Shown here in pieces: positions 9,439 through 16,963 of a stretch of DNA of 27,979 bases (the stretch's first letter is position 1; each line of letters begins with the position of its first letter). The notes beneath the pieces are model-generated. The model made no database searches and was not told the origin of the DNA. It was given only the letters and a program-made list of their open reading frames with translations. A program made the translations under genes and the position numbers. The stretch lies in NCBI GenBank assembly GCA_038117225.1, contig JAYOFM010000043.1, forward strand, positions 1 through 27,979. The letters are read 5' to 3'. The stretch is from JAYOFM01 sp038117225 (GTDB lineage: Bacteria; Pseudomonadota; Alphaproteobacteria; Rhodospirillales; Casp-alpha2).

Positions 9439-10299
9439 ATGATTGATTACGGAAGCACGCCGCCGACGCCCGAATTCAACCCGGCCGGCAAGGATCACCT
9501 GGAAAACTACCGCCGGGTCTATGCCTCGAGCGAGAAGCGCGCCGGGCGGGACGAGATCACGTCGGCGGATGCCCTGGCGGACTACTTCGCCATGTACGAC
9601 CGGGTCGGCGCCCGCCACGTGGTCATCAAGGCGCGCGACGTTGAAACCACCTTCGGCCTCAAGATCCGTAACGAGGACATCGCTGAATTCTGCCGCGCCC
9701 ACGGCCCCCGTTTCATCGGCTTCGCCGGCGTCGATCCCCACAAGGGCATGACCGCGGTGCGCGAATTGGAATTCGCGATCAAGGAATTGGGGCTCCGGGG
9801 CCTTAACATCCAGGGCTTCGAAAACAAACTGCCGATCAACGATCGCCGGCTCTATCCGCTCTATGCCAAATGCATCGAGCTGGATGTTCCGGTGAACATC
9901 CACGCCAGCATCAATTTTTCCACCAGCACCCTGATGTCGCATGGCCACCCGGCCAACCTCGACGAAGTCATGGTCGATCTGCCGGAACTTCGCGTCATCG
10001 CCTCGCCGCCAGGATTCCCCTGGGTGCAGGAACTGATCGGCGTCGCCTGGCGCCACCCGAACGTTCACATCGGGCTGGTGGCGGTGCGGCCGAAGTACCT
10101 GGGCGTCGCCAATTCGGGCTACGAATCGCTGCTGCAATACGGCAACACCGTGCTGCAGGATAAAATCATCTTCGGCTCGGCCTGGCCCATGCAGCCCGTC
10201 GAACAGGCGATCGCCGAAATCGAGGCGTTGCCGCTGAAGGAGGCGGTGCGCGAAAAGTGGCTCGGCCTCAACGCGGCGCACCTGCTCGGCCTCGATTGA
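9439..10299 (+). CDS. Amidohydrolase-2-fold protein with most metal ligands missing
   Basis: The 286-residue product reads as an amidohydrolase-2 TIM barrel: FIGFAGVDPHKG, LRGLNIQGFEN, YAKCIELDVPVNIHASIN, IASPPGFPWVQELIGVAWRHPN and IIFGSAWPMQPVEQAI align in order with that family. Active members bind metal through an N-terminal HxH, a beta-5 His, a beta-6 His and a beta-8 Asp. Here the N-terminus reads MIDYGSTPPTPEF without HxH. The beta-6 His position is SPPG (residues 189-192; usually A-H-x-G) and the beta-8 Asp is Ala (GSAWP, 246-250; usually GSDxP). Only His155 remains. The protein may be a non-catalytic partner or use different chemistry. AGGAG stands before the ATG at 9439. It ends the catabolic run, 1 bp from the convergent tetR stop. 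Confidence 0.85.
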   Translation: MIDYGSTPPTPEFNPAGKDHLENYRRVYASSEKRAGRDEITSADALADYFAMYDRVGARHVVIKARDVETTFGLKIRNEDIAEFCRAHGPRFIGFAGVDPHKGMTAVRELEFAIKELGLRGLNIQGFENKLPINDRRLYPLYAKCIELDVPVNIHASINFSTSTLMSHGHPANLDEVMVDLPELRVIASPPGFPWVQELIGVAWRHPNVHIGLVAVRPKYLGVANSGYESLLQYGNTVLQDKIIFGSAWPMQPVEQAIAEIEALPLKEAVREKWLGLNAAHLLGLD

Positions 10300-10300
10300 G

Positions 10301-10900
10301 TCAGGTTGACGGCGCCACGAGAATCCGCCGCGCCAAGGTGCTGAGCCTTTCGATATAGGCCGCCTGCGGCCAGCCGCATTCAAGCGTCAACAGTTCCCAG
10401 TTTCGCACCGATAACAGGGTCCATAGAACATCGGTCGCCACGTCGGGCGATAGATCCGGAGACAAGGTGTTGTCCCGGTGCAGGGCGTCGATCGCCGCCG
10501 CGCAGCCTTCGCGCATGTCTTGCATCCGCTTGTCCCACGCCTCGGCGGCTTCGCGGTCGCTATCCTTCATCGCCAGCAGCGCCTTTCCGACACCATACAT
10601 TTCCGGGATGTAGTTCCCCCAGGCCTCGATAAAGGCGCCGAGGCGTTCGTCTCCGCTGCGCGCCGCGCGGCTGGCCTTGAGCCGGTCCTCGACCCCGTTC
10701 AATTCATCAAGGTAATAAGTCGCCGCGATCAGCAATTCCGCCCGGGTCGCGAAATGCAGATAAACCGCCTGGCGCGACAGTCTTGCCCGTTTGGCGATGT
10801 CGGTCATGCGCACGCCCTGACCAGGTGTTCGGTCAGCGGCAAGCAAGTCCAAAGCGGCCTGCAAAATGCGTACGCGGGTATCTGAATTGTTTCTTGACAT
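10301..10900 (-). CDS. TetR-family transcriptional regulator
   Basis: The 199-residue product has an N-terminal TetR helix-turn-helix at residues 8-55 (RILQAALDLLA, VRMTDIAKRARLSRQAVYLHFATRAELLIAA) followed by an all-helical ligand domain (YIPEMYGVGKALLAMKDSDREAAEAWDKRM). The ATG at 10900 lies inside one of three copies of a palindrome in the divergent spacer shared with the NmrA-type gene. This arrangement suggests that it represses both itself and that gene, with an unknown ligand releasing it. The C-terminal domain resembles regulators that respond to small lipophilic molecules, which is only a hint. Confidence 0.92.
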   Translation of the reverse strand: MSRNNSDTRVRILQAALDLLAADRTPGQGVRMTDIAKRARLSRQAVYLHFATRAELLIAATYYLDELNGVEDRLKASRAARSGDERLGAFIEAWGNYIPEMYGVGKALLAMKDSDREAAEAWDKRMQDMREGCAAAIDALHRDNTLSPDLSPDVATDVLWTLLSVRNWELLTLECGWPQAAYIERLSTLARRILVAPST

Positions 10901-10949
10901 GGTGTAAAGTAGAGCTTATTTGACATCATGTCAATTGACACGGTGTCAA
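10894..10949. promoter_or_regulatory. Three copies of a palindromic operator between tetR and the NmrA-type gene
   Basis: Three 15-bp sites follow the pattern TTGACAyshTGTCAA. Site 1 (10894-10908, TTGACATGGTGTAAA) is imperfect and covers the tetR start codon. Site 2 (10920-10934, TTGACATCATGTCAA) is a 6-3-6 palindrome. Site 3 (10935-10949, TTGACACGGTGTCAA) is a perfect 7-1-7 palindrome directly abutting site 2. Centres are 26 and 15 bp apart. The TTGACA halves could also act as -35 boxes. On the minus strand, TTGACA at 10934-10929 with a 17-bp spacer leads to TACTTT, a weak candidate tetR promoter. The probable ligand-responsive binder is the adjacent TetR protein. Confidence 0.8.
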
Positions 10950-10988
10950 GTACCTTGAACTCAACCACCCTCAATCATGGAGATAACG

Positions 10989-11834
10989 ATGAACACGCAA
11001 ACAGTCCTGAAATCAGCCGCGAAACCAGTGCTCATTCTCGGCGGCTACGGGAAAACCGGCCGCCGCGTCGCTGACCGCCTGCGCCATCTCGGCCGCGATG
11101 TGGTGGTCGCCTCGCGCTCGACGACGCCGCGCTTCGACTGGAACGACGCCAATACCTGGGCCGACGTTCTGCACGGCGTCGGTGCCGTCTACATTACCTA
11201 TCAGCCGGACCTGGCGGTACCGGGGGCCGTCGAAAGCGTCAGTCGCTTCACAACGATGGCCTTGGACGCCGGCGTGCGGCGTCTGGTGTTGCTGTCGGGT
11301 CGCGGCGAGGCCGAGGCGCAGCGCGCCGAACAGGCACTGCGCGACAGCGGCGCCGATTGGACGATCGTCCGCGCCGCCTGGTTCGCCCAGAATTTCAGCG
11401 AGAATTTTCTCATCGACGGCGTGCTCGCTGGCCAAGTGGTGCTGCCGGCCAGTCACGCCCGTGAATCCTTCGTCGACGCCTTGATGGACGACGCGCACAT
11501 CGGCCAGCTCTACGAGGTCACCGGCCCGCGGCTGATAACGTTCGCCGAGGCCGTCCAGGACATCGCCGCCGCCAGCGGCAGGGACATTCAGTTCGTCGAG
11601 GTATCGACCGAGGATTACGAGGCGGCGTTGCGACGGCAGCACCTGCCCGAGGACTTGGTCTGGCTGATCATGTATTTGTTCACGACGGTGCTCGACGGCC
11701 GCAACGAATACGTGACCGACGGCATCCAACGCGCCTTGGGCCGCGCGCCGAAGGACTTCCGCCAATACGCCCATGACGTCGCCGCCACCGGTTGCTGGGA
11801 ACCGGTCCCGAAGACGGCCCTCGCAGCCGATTGA
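10989..11834 (+). CDS. NmrA-like NAD(P)-binding Rossmann protein (atypical SDR)
   Basis: The 281-residue product begins with a dinucleotide fold, LILGGYGKTGRRVADRL (GxxGxxG-like, residues 15-31), and continues with VASRS, AVYITYQPDL, LVLLSGRG and DWTIVRAAWFAQNFSENF, all typical of NmrA/NAD(P)H-binding SDRs such as quinone-responsive or azoreductase-like proteins. It lacks the classical Tyr-x-x-x-Lys pair. ATG 10989 was chosen over 10977 because GGAGA sits 6 bp before it. At residues 159-178 (ESFVDALMDDAHIGQLYEVT) the usual run FVDadDIAdvAvaAL appears shortened by about ten residues, as if by in-frame deletion. It is divergent from tetR behind the triple operator. An oxidoreductase or redox sensor is likely, with unknown substrate. 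Confidence 0.87.
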   Translation: MNTQTVLKSAAKPVLILGGYGKTGRRVADRLRHLGRDVVVASRSTTPRFDWNDANTWADVLHGVGAVYITYQPDLAVPGAVESVSRFTTMALDAGVRRLVLLSGRGEAEAQRAEQALRDSGADWTIVRAAWFAQNFSENFLIDGVLAGQVVLPASHARESFVDALMDDAHIGQLYEVTGPRLITFAEAVQDIAAASGRDIQFVEVSTEDYEAALRRQHLPEDLVWLIMYLFTTVLDGRNEYVTDGIQRALGRAPKDFRQYAHDVAATGCWEPVPKTALAAD

Positions 11835-12200
11835 CAACCCACATTGACGACACTACTAATTCGACAGTTAGTTTTTTTGTATATTAACCGGGCTCACCGC
11901 GTAACGAAGCACCGGGATTACGCAGGACTGCTCAACAGCCGCGCGCAGAGTTAATGGGGGCGACACATGTTGGCGCGTCGGGCCGCATCTTTCGGAACCA
12001 GGACTTCCCGTTCCCCTTTTGGGGAGCGCTCGGTGTGCGCCGACTTGCGGTGCGCCACGCCCCCGCGTTTCCTCACCACGCTCATTTCCTCTGAGACAAC
12101 GGAGACGGCGACCGCAATCACGGCGCGGTCGCGTTTCCTCGGGGCAGCAACGTCATCGGCCGTCACGCCGATGCCAACCGGCCAACATTGGGGTAATTGA
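11835..12200. other. Intergenic/leader region upstream of aprM
   Basis: Apart from the terminator, no recognisable gene or riboswitch was found. A 77-codon ATG frame (11967-12200) has a GGGGG run 7 bp upstream and its stop touches the aprM ATG. Its Ser/Thr/Arg-rich product resembles no family I know, so I list it here rather than as a gene. A short hairpin (TTCCCC-TTTT-GGGGAG, 12012-12027) and a twice-used CGCGTTTCCTC (near 12063 and 12129) are visible. The region probably holds the apr promoter, but no clear -35/-10 pair could be assigned. Confidence 0.4.
11855..11878 (+). terminator. Probable rho-independent terminator after the NmrA-type gene
   Basis: A 7-bp AT-rich stem (ACTAATT pairing with AGTTAGT, one T-G wobble) closes a CGAC loop. 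Its last T starts a run of seven T (11872-11878). It lies 21 bp after the stop codon of the NmrA-type gene. The stem is weak in base composition, so efficiency is uncertain. Confidence 0.55.
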
Positions 12201-12986
12201 ATGTTCAACAGCAATCCCTTCGCCACGCTATCGGCATCCGTCCCGCCCAGCGTCATGCAGACCTACGTCGTCATCATGATCATCCTGGTGGTCGCCGGCA
12301 CGCTGTTCGATATCTGGCATAAAAAGAGCGCCACGTATTTCTTTCAGAATTGGCGGCGTACGAAGGACAAGGGAACGCAGAGTGTCGGCGGCGGTGAGAT
12401 GGTCTCGATGGCGGTGCAGACCGCAATCGTGGAAGTCGCCACATCGGCTGAGTTTTGCAACGCCAAGCGCCGCATCGCGCATCTGCTGACCATGTACGGC
12501 TTCATCATCTATGCCGTCACCACATTCATCATGGTGTTCTCATACCCGACACCGGCGACGGCGACGCCAGCCATCCTGCCGCAACTGTGGTGGATCGGCG
12601 GCTTGGCGGTTTGTCTCGGCGGTTACTGGTTCTGGTTCTTCATCCGGGTCGATGTCGCCGCCGAGGGCCACTCGCCCTTGCGCGTGGTGCGGGCCGATCT
12701 GTTCGTGTTGTCGCTGCTGGCGAGCGTCACCTTTGGATTGCTCTGGGCCTACTTGCAGGCGAGAGGCAGCGGATCGTCAACCGTGTTCCTTGGCTTGTAC
12801 CTGTTCGCCACCACGGTGCTTTTCGGATCGGTGCCGTGGTCCAAGTTCGCGCACATGTTCTTCAAGCCGGCGGCGGCGTTCGAGAAACGGGTATCGGTCG
12901 CCAACGGATCGCGAAGCAACCTGCCGCGCCCCGCCGACAAGCCGGAAGTTTTCGGCAGCGCCCGCCGCCAACCTCGACATTATTGA
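12201..12986 (+). CDS. aprM: AprM, membrane anchor subunit linked to APS reductase
   Basis: The 261-residue product has about five membrane segments (near residues 15-40, 95-115, 125-145, 160-185 and 190-212). The stretch after the first one, FDIWHKKSATYFFQNWRRTK, resembles respiratory-enzyme anchors of the HdrE/NarI type, and the tail PEVFGSARRQPRHY matches what I recall of AprM proteins. In sulfur oxidisers that lack the QmoABC complex, AprM is proposed to carry electrons from the soluble AprBA enzyme to the quinone pool. It is the first gene of the aprMBA operon, 42 bp ahead of aprB, with GGGG shortly before the ATG. Assignment rests on the match plus the aprBA context. Confidence 0.88.
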   Translation: MFNSNPFATLSASVPPSVMQTYVVIMIILVVAGTLFDIWHKKSATYFFQNWRRTKDKGTQSVGGGEMVSMAVQTAIVEVATSAEFCNAKRRIAHLLTMYGFIIYAVTTFIMVFSYPTPATATPAILPQLWWIGGLAVCLGGYWFWFFIRVDVAAEGHSPLRVVRADLFVLSLLASVTFGLLWAYLQARGSGSSTVFLGLYLFATTVLFGSVPWSKFAHMFFKPAAAFEKRVSVANGSRSNLPRPADKPEVFGSARRQPRHY

Positions 12987-13028
12987 CCAGCCCATACTGG
13001 CCTTCGATACAGGAGTTAACGAAGCATC

Positions 13029-13493
13029 ATGCCGACATTCGTTTATATGACCCGTTGCGACGGCTGTGGACACTGCGTCGATATCTGCCCGTCAGACATC
13101 ATGCACATCGATAAAACCAATCGCCGCGCCTACAACATCGAGCCGAATATGTGCTGGGAATGTTATTCCTGCGTGAAGGCCTGCCCGCAAAACGCCATCG
13201 ATTGCCGCGGTTATGCCGACTTCGCCCCCATGGGCCACAGCGTGCGCGTGCTGCGCGAAGAGGCCAAGGGCACGGTTTCGTGGAAGATCAAGTTCCGCGA
13301 TGGCCGGGAAAAGGATTTCGTCTCGCCGATCCGCACCACGCCGTGGGGATCGATCAAGGGACCGGCCGAATACGATGCGCCCGATTTGACGAACATGAAA
13401 TCGCAGGAATTGGCGCACGAACCCGATAATCTCAATATTGAAGGTGGGCTGCCCGCGTTGCGCCCGGATCAGCTCAAGCAGGGAGTCGTCTGA
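13029..13493 (+). CDS. aprB: Adenylylsulfate (APS) reductase, beta subunit
   Basis: The 154-residue iron-sulfur subunit carries two ferredoxin-type [4Fe-4S] motifs: CDGCGHCVDICP (Cys10, 13, 16, 20) and CWECYSCVKACP (Cys42, 45, 48, 52). A beta-rich tail (GTVSWKIKFRDG, SPIRTTPWGSI) then wraps the alpha subunit in known structures. It passes electrons between the FAD of AprA and the membrane partner, here presumably AprM. AGGAG lies 12 bp before the ATG. The stop codon overlaps the aprA ATG by one base (TGATG), consistent with translational coupling and a 1:1 complex in the cytoplasm. Confidence 0.96.
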   Translation: MPTFVYMTRCDGCGHCVDICPSDIMHIDKTNRRAYNIEPNMCWECYSCVKACPQNAIDCRGYADFAPMGHSVRVLREEAKGTVSWKIKFRDGREKDFVSPIRTTPWGSIKGPAEYDAPDLTNMKSQELAHEPDNLNIEGGLPALRPDQLKQGVV

Positions 13494-15337
13494 TGGGATT
13501 GTTCGGGGGCAGGAAAACGGTTTTCGTCGACGCGGATATCCTCGTCGTCGGCGGCGGCATGGCCGGTTGCGGCGCGACCTACGAATCGCGCTATTGGGGA
13601 CGCGATCTCAAGGTCGTCGTCGTCGAGAAGGCGAACATCGAGCGCTCGGGCGCCGTCGCCCAGGGCCTCTATGCCATCAACTGCTACATGGGCATGCAAT
13701 GGGACGAGAACCAGCCCGAGGACCATGTGCGTTATGCGCGCAACGACCTAATGGGTCTGGTGCGCGAGGACCTGGGCTACGACATCGCCCGGCACGTGGA
13801 CTCCACCGTACACAAGTTCGAGGAGTGGGGCCTGCCGATCATGAAGGACCCGGAGACGGGACGCTATCTGCGCGAGGGCAAATGGCAGATCATGATTCAC
13901 GGCGAGAGCTATAAGCCGATCGTCGCCGAGGCCGCCCGCAAGGCCGCCACCGAAGTCTACAACCGGATCATGGTAACCCATCTATTGATGGACAAGACCA
14001 AGGCCAACCGGGTCGCCGGGGCCGTTGGCTTCAACGTCCGCACCGGGGATTTCTATGTCTTCCGCGCCAAGGCCGTGATCATCGGCGCCGGTGGCGCCTC
14101 GCACATCTTCAAGCCGCGCGCTGTCGGCGAAGGCATGGGCCGGACCTGGTATGCGCCGTGGAGCAGTGCCTCGGCGTATGCACTGCCGATCCTCGTCGGC
14201 GCCAAGATGACGCAGATGGAAAACCGCATCGTCCTGACCCGATTTAAGGACGGTTATGGCCCGGTTGGTGCCTACTTCCTGCACCTCAAGACCTATACCG
14301 AGAACGTCAACGGCGAGGAATACGAGTCCAACTGGTACGATGACACCAAGGCGCTGGTGGGTGATTATATCGACCGCCATCCGGTGCCTACGTGCCTGCG
14401 CAATCACGCCATTCTCAAGGAAGTCGCGGCCGGCCGCGGGCCGATCCGCATGGTCACCAAGGAGGCCTTCCAGGATCCGCACAAGGAAACCGTCGGCTGG
14501 GAGAACTTCCTCGGCATGACCATCGGCCAGGCGGTCGTCTGGGCGTCACAGAACATCGATCCCAAGCACATCAATCCGGAACTGACCACGTCGGAGCCCT
14601 ACGTCATGGGCTCGCACGCGACATGCTCCGGCGCCTGGGCCAGCGGACCAGAGGACTATGCCCCCGACGAATACCAGTGGGGCTACAACCGCATGATGAC
14701 CGTCGACGGGCTGTTCGGCGCCGGCGACACCATCGGCGGCACCGCGCACAAATTCTCCTCCGGCTCGTTCACGGAAGGCCGCATCGCCGGCAAGGCGGCG
14801 GTCAATTATGTCACCGACATGGGCAAGGACCGGCCGGAAGTCAGCGAGACTGAGTACCAGAACCTTGAACGAGTGGTCTTCCAGCCGATGGAAAACTACA
14901 AGATCGGCAGCAACGAGATCACCGGCGGCACCGTGTCGCCGAGCTATTTCCTGCCCATCCATGGCCTGCAGCGGCTCGAGAAAATCATGGACGAGTACGT
15001 CGGCGGCATCAGCACCAACTACATGACCAACGATTGGCAGCTCAATCGCGGCATCGAACTGCTCGGCATGCTGCAGGAAGACATCGTCAACATCGGCGCC
15101 GAGGACCTGCACCAGTTGCAGCGTTCATGGGAACTCAACCACCGGCTCCTGGCATCACAGTCAGTCGCCCACCACACCCTATTCCGCACCGAAACCCGGT
15201 GGCCGGGGTACTATTATCGCGGCGATCACATGAAGCTGGATGACGACAACTGGCACTGCTTCACCCTGTCCCAATACGACCGGGAATCCAATAACTGGAC
15301 CATGGAGAAGGCGCCGGTCTATCACATCGTCGATTGA
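13493..15337 (+). CDS. aprA: Adenylylsulfate (APS) reductase, alpha subunit (FAD)
   Basis: The 614-residue flavoprotein of the fumarate-reductase/succinate-dehydrogenase family interconverts APS and sulfite plus AMP. In an organism with AprM the direction is probably oxidative, sulfite to APS. The FAD site is ILVVGGGMAGCGATYESRYWG (VVGGGMAGCG at residues 18-27), followed by the recognised AprA stretches NIERSGAVAQGLYAINCYMG, KIMVTHLLMD-like and GGASHIFKPRAVGEGMGRTWY. Next come QMENRIVLTRFKDGYGPVGA, GAGDTIGGTAHKFSSGSFTEGR and the C-terminal HHTLFRTETRWPGYYYRGD, close to family length and without breaks. No sat (ATP sulfurylase) gene lies in the window, so the last step to sulfate must be encoded elsewhere or use AMP-independent routes. 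Confidence 0.97.
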   Translation: MGLFGGRKTVFVDADILVVGGGMAGCGATYESRYWGRDLKVVVVEKANIERSGAVAQGLYAINCYMGMQWDENQPEDHVRYARNDLMGLVREDLGYDIARHVDSTVHKFEEWGLPIMKDPETGRYLREGKWQIMIHGESYKPIVAEAARKAATEVYNRIMVTHLLMDKTKANRVAGAVGFNVRTGDFYVFRAKAVIIGAGGASHIFKPRAVGEGMGRTWYAPWSSASAYALPILVGAKMTQMENRIVLTRFKDGYGPVGAYFLHLKTYTENVNGEEYESNWYDDTKALVGDYIDRHPVPTCLRNHAILKEVAAGRGPIRMVTKEAFQDPHKETVGWENFLGMTIGQAVVWASQNIDPKHINPELTTSEPYVMGSHATCSGAWASGPEDYAPDEYQWGYNRMMTVDGLFGAGDTIGGTAHKFSSGSFTEGRIAGKAAVNYVTDMGKDRPEVSETEYQNLERVVFQPMENYKIGSNEITGGTVSPSYFLPIHGLQRLEKIMDEYVGGISTNYMTNDWQLNRGIELLGMLQEDIVNIGAEDLHQLQRSWELNHRLLASQSVAHHTLFRTETRWPGYYYRGDHMKLDDDNWHCFTLSQYDRESNNWTMEKAPVYHIVD

Positions 15338-16092
15338 TCCGAGCAAGCGCGCGTTTCGCTGACAAAGCCGTCGCCCTTGGTGAATTGGTGTAGCCGATAG
15401 AGCGGCCGCGCCCGCTGCGCCTCGGGATAGTCGCCGAGCCTGCGATCAATGGCGACGCTTGGCATGCTGCTGATCTCGACCCCGCTGATGGTGCCCGAAA
15501 CATCCCGGTGGGAGTGGCCACAGAACGCCCGTACCACGTGACCGTGACCGTCCAGCGCGCCGCTCATCAACGCTACCGCGTCGCGTGAGTCGAACTGAAA
15601 CGGGAAATCGGATTCCGGGATGTCGAACGGCGGATGGTGCATGAAGATTGCCGTCGGCTTGTCCGTGTCCTCGGCCAGCACGGCGCGCAGGCTGTCCGCC
15701 CGGACCGCACAGAAATCTCCTTGGTTGCCGTTGTCGCTCAGCGTATCAAGGGCGATCAGTCGCACCGGATAGTCCTCGACCCGGTATTGCGCGAACGGCG
15801 TATCGGGCAGCAGGTCATGGCCGGCGGGAAAGGTCGCGCGCAGTGTCGCCCGGTCATCCCGGTTGCCCGCCGCGACCAGCAGCGGACAGCGCAGCTCGCC
15901 AACAATGCGCGCTACTTCCCGATACTCCTCGGGCTTGCCATTGTGCACCACGTCACCGGTGTGGATGACCACATCGGGCAAAACGTCCAGCCGATTGATG
16001 TCGGCGACGCACCATTCAAGCTCGCGAATACGCGCGGCGCCTTCGGGGCAGTCCAGGTCGATATGGGTGTCGGAAATCTGCGCGATGATCAT
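15322..16092 (-). CDS. Calcineurin-like metallophosphoesterase (CpdA-like)
   Basis: The 256-residue product shows the class III phosphodiesterase metal motifs in order: ISDTHIDL (residues 6-13), IHTGDVVHNG (44-52), AAGNRDDRATLRATF (74-88), IFMHHPPFD (149-157) and CGHSHRD (191-197). The third motif reads GNRD where GNHD is usual, so one catalytic His is replaced. Related enzymes hydrolyse cyclic nucleotides, phosphodiesters or nucleotide phosphates; the substrate here is unknown. ATG 16092 was chosen because MIIAQISDTH is the normal start; the frame continues 13 codons further. The gene lies downstream of the CysH-like gene on the same strand, and its last 16 bases overlap the 3' end of aprA in convergent orientation. 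Confidence 0.9.
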   Translation of the reverse strand: MIIAQISDTHIDLDCPEGAARIRELEWCVADINRLDVLPDVVIHTGDVVHNGKPEEYREVARIVGELRCPLLVAAGNRDDRATLRATFPAGHDLLPDTPFAQYRVEDYPVRLIALDTLSDNGNQGDFCAVRADSLRAVLAEDTDKPTAIFMHHPPFDIPESDFPFQFDSRDAVALMSGALDGHGHVVRAFCGHSHRDVSGTISGVEISSMPSVAIDRRLGDYPEAQRARPLYRLHQFTKGDGFVSETRACSDQSTM

Positions 16093-16161
16093 GGAACCGG
16101 GCGTATAACAGGTGGCACGACGCCCTGACAAGCGGCGTGGCGGCGGTGAACCGGGCGGTTC

Positions 16162-16782
16162 CTAGAAATGGTAGGAGGCTTCCGCCTCCGCTTCCTTCGG
16201 TACCGGCTCCGGGCAATGCTGGGTTGCCTTGGGATGATAGTGCAGCCCGTTGTCTTCCAGGAACTGGAACACCTGAACCCGGGTCCAGGCGGCGAACGGA
16301 TCGATGCGGATCAGCCGCCCCTCCCGCTTGACCCGGGGGCCGGGCTCGGCCGGGTAGATGCCGTGATAGACGCCGCTGATCCAGCAATCGAAATCGGCCA
16401 ATGACTGATTTAGATGGATGGTCTTGTAGGCGATGGAGTGATCGACCGGGTTTTCCGCCCACACCGACTCGCTGTGATTGCGATCGCCGGACAACGGGCC
16501 GCCTTCATTCTCGGCCGGTTCGCGGATGTCGGTCAGGCCGAGCTTGCTTATCAGATCGGCTCGATACTCCAGGCTTTCCGGATAGAGGTTCGGCGAGTGA
16601 CAGAAGACGATCGGCGTCGATGGATCGATTTCCGAAACCATCTTCAACAGGGCGACGCTGCGCCCCTTCAGCGAGCACGTGGCGATGGTTTTCTTGGGGA
16701 ATTTATCCGTCATCAGGTAACGCAGCAATTCCTGCGTCGTCATGTCCTCGCTGGCCTGAAGAATGTCCTCGACGTCCGCCAT
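16162..16782 (-). CDS. CysH-like (PAPS/APS reductase family) PP-loop protein without the cysteine motifs
   Basis: The 206-residue product aligns with the PAPS reductase fold. TCSLKGRSVALLKMV (35-49) sits where the PP-loop lies, and PIVFCHSPNLYPESLEYRADLISKLGL (57-83) where the usual substrate-entry block is. CWISGVYHGIYP and RLIRIDPFAAWTRVQVFQFLEDNGLHYHP follow. The catalytic C-terminal ECGLH is absent; the tail reads ATQHCPEPVPKEAEAEASYHF. The four Cys (36, 61, 133, 190) do not form the CC...CxxC pattern of iron-sulfur APS reductases. It therefore probably binds an adenylyl nucleotide without reducing sulfate. GGGAGG precedes the ATG. It is upstream of a phosphoesterase and convergent to aprMBA, which hints at APS/PAPS or AMP handling. 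Confidence 0.8.
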   Translation of the reverse strand: MADVEDILQASEDMTTQELLRYLMTDKFPKKTIATCSLKGRSVALLKMVSEIDPSTPIVFCHSPNLYPESLEYRADLISKLGLTDIREPAENEGGPLSGDRNHSESVWAENPVDHSIAYKTIHLNQSLADFDCWISGVYHGIYPAEPGPRVKREGRLIRIDPFAAWTRVQVFQFLEDNGLHYHPKATQHCPEPVPKEAEAEASYHF

Positions 16783-16963
16783 CGCAACCTCCCGACTGGT
16801 GCCCGCCGCATCGACCCCGCGCCCGGCGAAGAACGCGCGCTTTTTTTCAAACTGTTTACCGATCAGGACGAATACTAGAACATATCGCGTCTCCGGTGAA
16901 CCGCAATCGGCGACGGCGCGTAATCGCGTCCCGCAGACCGGTGGCTAACGATAGGAAGAAGCG

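Noticed and set aside
12012..12027. Hairpin TTCCCC-TTTT-GGGGAG upstream of aprM as terminator or riboswitch
   Set aside because: No T-run follows and no conserved riboswitch core could be recognised around it.
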